14,930 nucleotides of DNA from Nitromaritima sp964584125 (GTDB lineage Bacteria; Nitrospinota; Nitrospinia; Nitrospinales; VA-1), in contig CAZOYP010000061.1 of NCBI GenBank assembly GCA_964584125.1, positions 1 through 14,930 on the forward strand. The letters run 5' to 3'. The notes below the pieces were generated by a model. That model saw nothing but the letters and a program-made list of their open reading frames with translations. It did not search any database and was not told the DNA's origin. Position numbers and translations under genes: made by a program. Shown here in pieces: positions 12,588 through 14,930 of this stretch. Position 1 is the first letter of the stretch. Each line of letters begins with the position of its first letter.

Positions 12588-14273
12588 ATGATTAATAATT
12601 TCCCTCCACCTAAATCTATCCCATCCGTAACCAATTACAGCAATTTGAAAAAACTCATACTACTTACTGGGTTTTTATCTTCCCTGCTCCTGTTTGTAAC
12701 ATCCATATCCATTTCCGAGGCCAATGATTTTGAGTCTTTGTTAAATGATTTGGGAAATAAAAGTCGTTCAAAGATAAAAATAGCAGTACAAAAACTAGGT
12801 GAACGGGGAAATCCTGCTGCGTTGCCTGCATTAAGTGCTTTAAAAAATAAACATCTCGCAGTTTCAGAAGAAGGAAAGCTAGTTATTCTGAATGATTCAG
12901 AGACCGAGGGAGTAGGTGCGTTGGATGGCAAAAAACTTGATATAACATCCTTAAAGCTTAGAAAGCCAAGAATTAATAACTCTGTCAGAAGGCACCTGTC
13001 AACAGCCCTTGCGAAATTAAAACTAAATTCTAATGATCGTGCTGTTCGGTTGGAAGCGGCACAAGAGTTATTAAAACGTTCTTCAAATTCAGTTCTTGCT
13101 TTGGTTGAGACTTCACTAGAAAAAGAGAATAACGATGATATTAAAGAGATACTCTTGCTGGTTTTAGCAAAAATACATCTTCAAGGTGCAGATAAAAATA
13201 AGCGAATTGAATCGATAAATACTATTAAAAAATTTGGTAATAATGATTTTTATAGCGTCCTTGAGGAGTTATTGAAGAAGAATGATAAAGGTGAATTTTT
13301 TGAAGAGGATTCTGGAATCCGAGATAGCGCTGCCAGTGCCATTAAATCTATTAAGAAACGGCAGATTTTTGTTGATCAAATAGCAAACCTATTTTATGGA
13401 TTAAGTCTTGGCAGTATATTGCTTTTAGCGGCCTTGGGCCTGGCGATCACATTTGGACTAATGGGTGTAATAAACATGGCTCATGGTGAAATGCTAATGA
13501 TAGGCGCTTACGCAACTTTTGTTATCCAAAATTTATTTCTAAAATATTTACCTAATCTTTTTGACTGGTATTTAATAGTTGCTATACCAGTCTCCTTTTT
13601 ATCTAGCGCTATTGTCGGTATTGTTTTAGAGAGGTTTATTATTAGACATCTGTATGGTCGGCCTTTGGAGACTCTTCTTGCAACCTGGGGGATCAGCTTA
13701 GTCTTGATTCAAACTGTAAGACTAACTTTTGGTGCCCAAAACGTGGAGGTTGCCAATCCCTTTTACTTATCTGGCGGTGTTGAAGTTTTTAATGGGGTGG
13801 TTTTACCATACAGTCGTATTGCGATTATTGTGTTTGTAGTTTTTGTGGTAACAGCAGTCTGGTTGCTATTACAAAAAACATCCCTTGGACTCCAAGTTCG
13901 TTCTGTAACCCAAAATAGGGGCATGGCTTCTTGTATGGGCATATCAACTCGTAAGGTAGATATGTGGACATTTGGTCTTGGGTCTGGTGTTGCTGGTCTT
14001 GGCGGATTAGCCCTATCTCAGATAGGAAATGTTGGGCCAGAATTAGGGCGCATGTATATTGTTGATTCGTTTATGGTCGTTGTATTAGGTGGAGTTGGTA
14101 AAATAGCAGGGACAGTAGCAGGAGCTCTTGGAATTGGGATAATTAATAAATTCTTAGAACCCATTTCTGGTGCTGTGCTGGGAAAAATAATAGTTCTGGT
14201 TCTTATTATCGCTTTAATTCAAAAACGACCTCAAGGTTTATTTGCCCTTAAGGGACGCTCCGTCGACAATTGA
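12588..14273 (+). CDS. urtB: Urea ABC transporter permease UrtB
   Basis: Inner-membrane permease of the urea importer, LivH family, 561 residues. UrtB differs from LivH by a large N-terminal extension, seen here: a signal-like segment (residues about 22-45, LILLTGFLSSLLLFVTSISI), then about 215 mostly helical, HEAT-like residues (VQKLGERGNPAALPALSALKN, RAVRLEAAQELLKRSSNSV) that should be periplasmic. The permease core starts near residue 270: LSLGSILLLAALGLAITFGLMGVINMAHGEMLMIGAY, ATWGISLVLIQTVRLTFGAQN, and a C-terminal ALSQIGNVGPELGRMYIVDS ... VVVLGGVGKIAGTVAGALGIG that includes the loop contacting the ATPases. The length matches UrtB. The ribosome binding site is poor (TTAAACTGA before ATG), so output may be low. 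urtC begins 11 bases after its stop. Confidence 0.95.
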   Translation: MINNFPPPKSIPSVTNYSNLKKLILLTGFLSSLLLFVTSISISEANDFESLLNDLGNKSRSKIKIAVQKLGERGNPAALPALSALKNKHLAVSEEGKLVILNDSETEGVGALDGKKLDITSLKLRKPRINNSVRRHLSTALAKLKLNSNDRAVRLEAAQELLKRSSNSVLALVETSLEKENNDDIKEILLLVLAKIHLQGADKNKRIESINTIKKFGNNDFYSVLEELLKKNDKGEFFEEDSGIRDSAASAIKSIKKRQIFVDQIANLFYGLSLGSILLLAALGLAITFGLMGVINMAHGEMLMIGAYATFVIQNLFLKYLPNLFDWYLIVAIPVSFLSSAIVGIVLERFIIRHLYGRPLETLLATWGISLVLIQTVRLTFGAQNVEVANPFYLSGGVEVFNGVVLPYSRIAIIVFVVFVVTAVWLLLQKTSLGLQVRSVTQNRGMASCMGISTRKVDMWTFGLGSGVAGLGGLALSQIGNVGPELGRMYIVDSFMVVVLGGVGKIAGTVAGALGIGIINKFLEPISGAVLGKIIVLVLIIALIQKRPQGLFALKGRSVDN

Positions 14274-14284
14274 GTAATTACTAG

Positions 14285-14930
14285 ATGATAAAACAAATCA
14301 TATCATTACATTCATTTAGAGGTTGGTTTTTTACCTTCGGATTGTTTTTTGCTGCAATAATTTTACTTCCTGTTTTGAACATATTTGTTTCAGAAGATTC
14401 TTTATTGCATGTTCCGGATTACATGTTTCCACTACTTGGAAAATATTTGTGTTACGCCATAGTGGCCTTGGCTGTTGATTTGATCTGGGGTTATACGGGT
14501 ATTTTAAGTTTAGGGCATGGTGTATTTTTTGCCATGGGTGGCTACGCAATGGGTATGTATTTAATGAGGAGCATTGGTAAAGAAGGGGTTTATAAAAGTG
14601 ACTTGCCTGACTTTATGGTATTTCTAGATTGGAAAGAATTGCCATGGTATTGGTATGGTTTTGATTATTTTCCTTTTGCTTTAATGATCATTTTCTTGAT
14701 ACCCGGACTATTTGCCTTTATCTTTGGTTATTTTGCTTTTCGCTCTCGTATCAAGGGAGTTTATTTTGCAATTATTACTCAGGCAATGACATACGCCTTG
14801 ATGCTTTTGTTTTTTCGTAATGATACCGGTTTTGGTGGCAATAATGGTCTTACTGATTTTAAGAGAATTTTGGGTTATTCGTTGCAAGACCCATCCACGA
14901 AAATGGGTTTGTTTATGGTTACTGCTTTTG
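14285..14930 (+). CDS. urtC: Urea ABC transporter permease UrtC (partial, runs off right edge)
   Basis: The frame opens at ATG 14285 (MIKQIISLHSFRGWFF) and stays open for 215 codons to the window end, so the C-terminal part is missing. It is a LivM-family membrane protein and the second permease of the heterodimer with UrtB. Motifs: AIVALAVDLIWGYTGILSLGHGVFFAMGGYAMGMYLM, FGYFAFRSRIKGVYFAIITQAMTYA and FGGNNGLTDFKRILGY; the 'GGNNGxTDFK' block is specific to UrtC. The PDFMVFLDWKELPWYWYGF loop is also usual for UrtC. urtD and urtE ATPases are expected next. A minus-strand reading at 14331-14549 is only a shadow. Confidence 0.93.
   Translation, partial: MIKQIISLHSFRGWFFTFGLFFAAIILLPVLNIFVSEDSLLHVPDYMFPLLGKYLCYAIVALAVDLIWGYTGILSLGHGVFFAMGGYAMGMYLMRSIGKEGVYKSDLPDFMVFLDWKELPWYWYGFDYFPFALMIIFLIPGLFAFIFGYFAFRSRIKGVYFAIITQAMTYALMLLFFRNDTGFGGNNGLTDFKRILGYSLQDPSTKMGLFMVTAF

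Noticed and set aside
14331..14549. Minus-strand 72-aa frame at the right edge
   Set aside because: Lies opposite the well-supported urtC coding sequence.

Overview
The window is an AT-rich (roughly 40% GC by eye) stretch of a Gram-negative bacterial chromosome. Most of it encodes uptake and hydrolysis of urea. The Gram-negative assignment rests on an outer-membrane porin and several Sec signal peptides. A urease operon, a porin and a UrtABC-type ABC transporter together are known from marine and freshwater nitrite oxidisers (Nitrospinota, Nitrospira), methylotrophs and cyanobacteria. I lean weakly towards a Nitrospinota-like marine bacterium but cannot prove it from sequence alone.

Region 1 (1-2400) is an accessory segment with signs of decay. 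Bases 3-123 hold a broken fragment of a CzcA/CusA-type RND metal efflux pump. It runs directly into the 3' end of a small secreted MORN-repeat gene on the minus strand (106-357). A gene-poor stretch (358-839) carries a G-quadruplex motif and a short inverted repeat. Then come an unknown 97-aa gene (840-1133) and a tyrosine recombinase broken by a frameshift (1230-2389).

Region 2 (2422-9153) starts with an unknown secreted or anchored protein on the minus strand (2422-2955), which diverges from a compact ureD-A-B-C-E-F-G operon (3135-8226). UreC keeps every metal ligand and catalytic residue at the standard numbering, so the enzyme should be active. The last gene before a strong terminator (9102-9153) is an unknown secreted protein with a C-terminal SHOCT-like segment.

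Region 3 (9154-10822) has a promoter/operator-like region, a 52-aa gene with a TTG start and a strong ribosome binding site (DUF2292/YezD-like), an FmdC-like outer-membrane porin and a strong terminator.

Region 4 (10823-14930) is the urea ABC transporter. urtA is preceded by a convincing sigma-54 -24/-12 element, an NtrC-like dyad about 107 bases upstream of the predicted start, and a GTA-N8-TAC palindrome. A strong hairpin with a U-tract separates urtA from urtB. urtC runs off the right edge.

Working together: the porin should admit urea or short amides to the periplasm, UrtA captures urea, UrtB/UrtC (with UrtD/UrtE expected beyond the window) import it, and nickel urease, assembled by UreD/E/F/G, releases ammonia and CO2. 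The upstream signals suggest that uptake is switched on by nitrogen limitation through RpoN.
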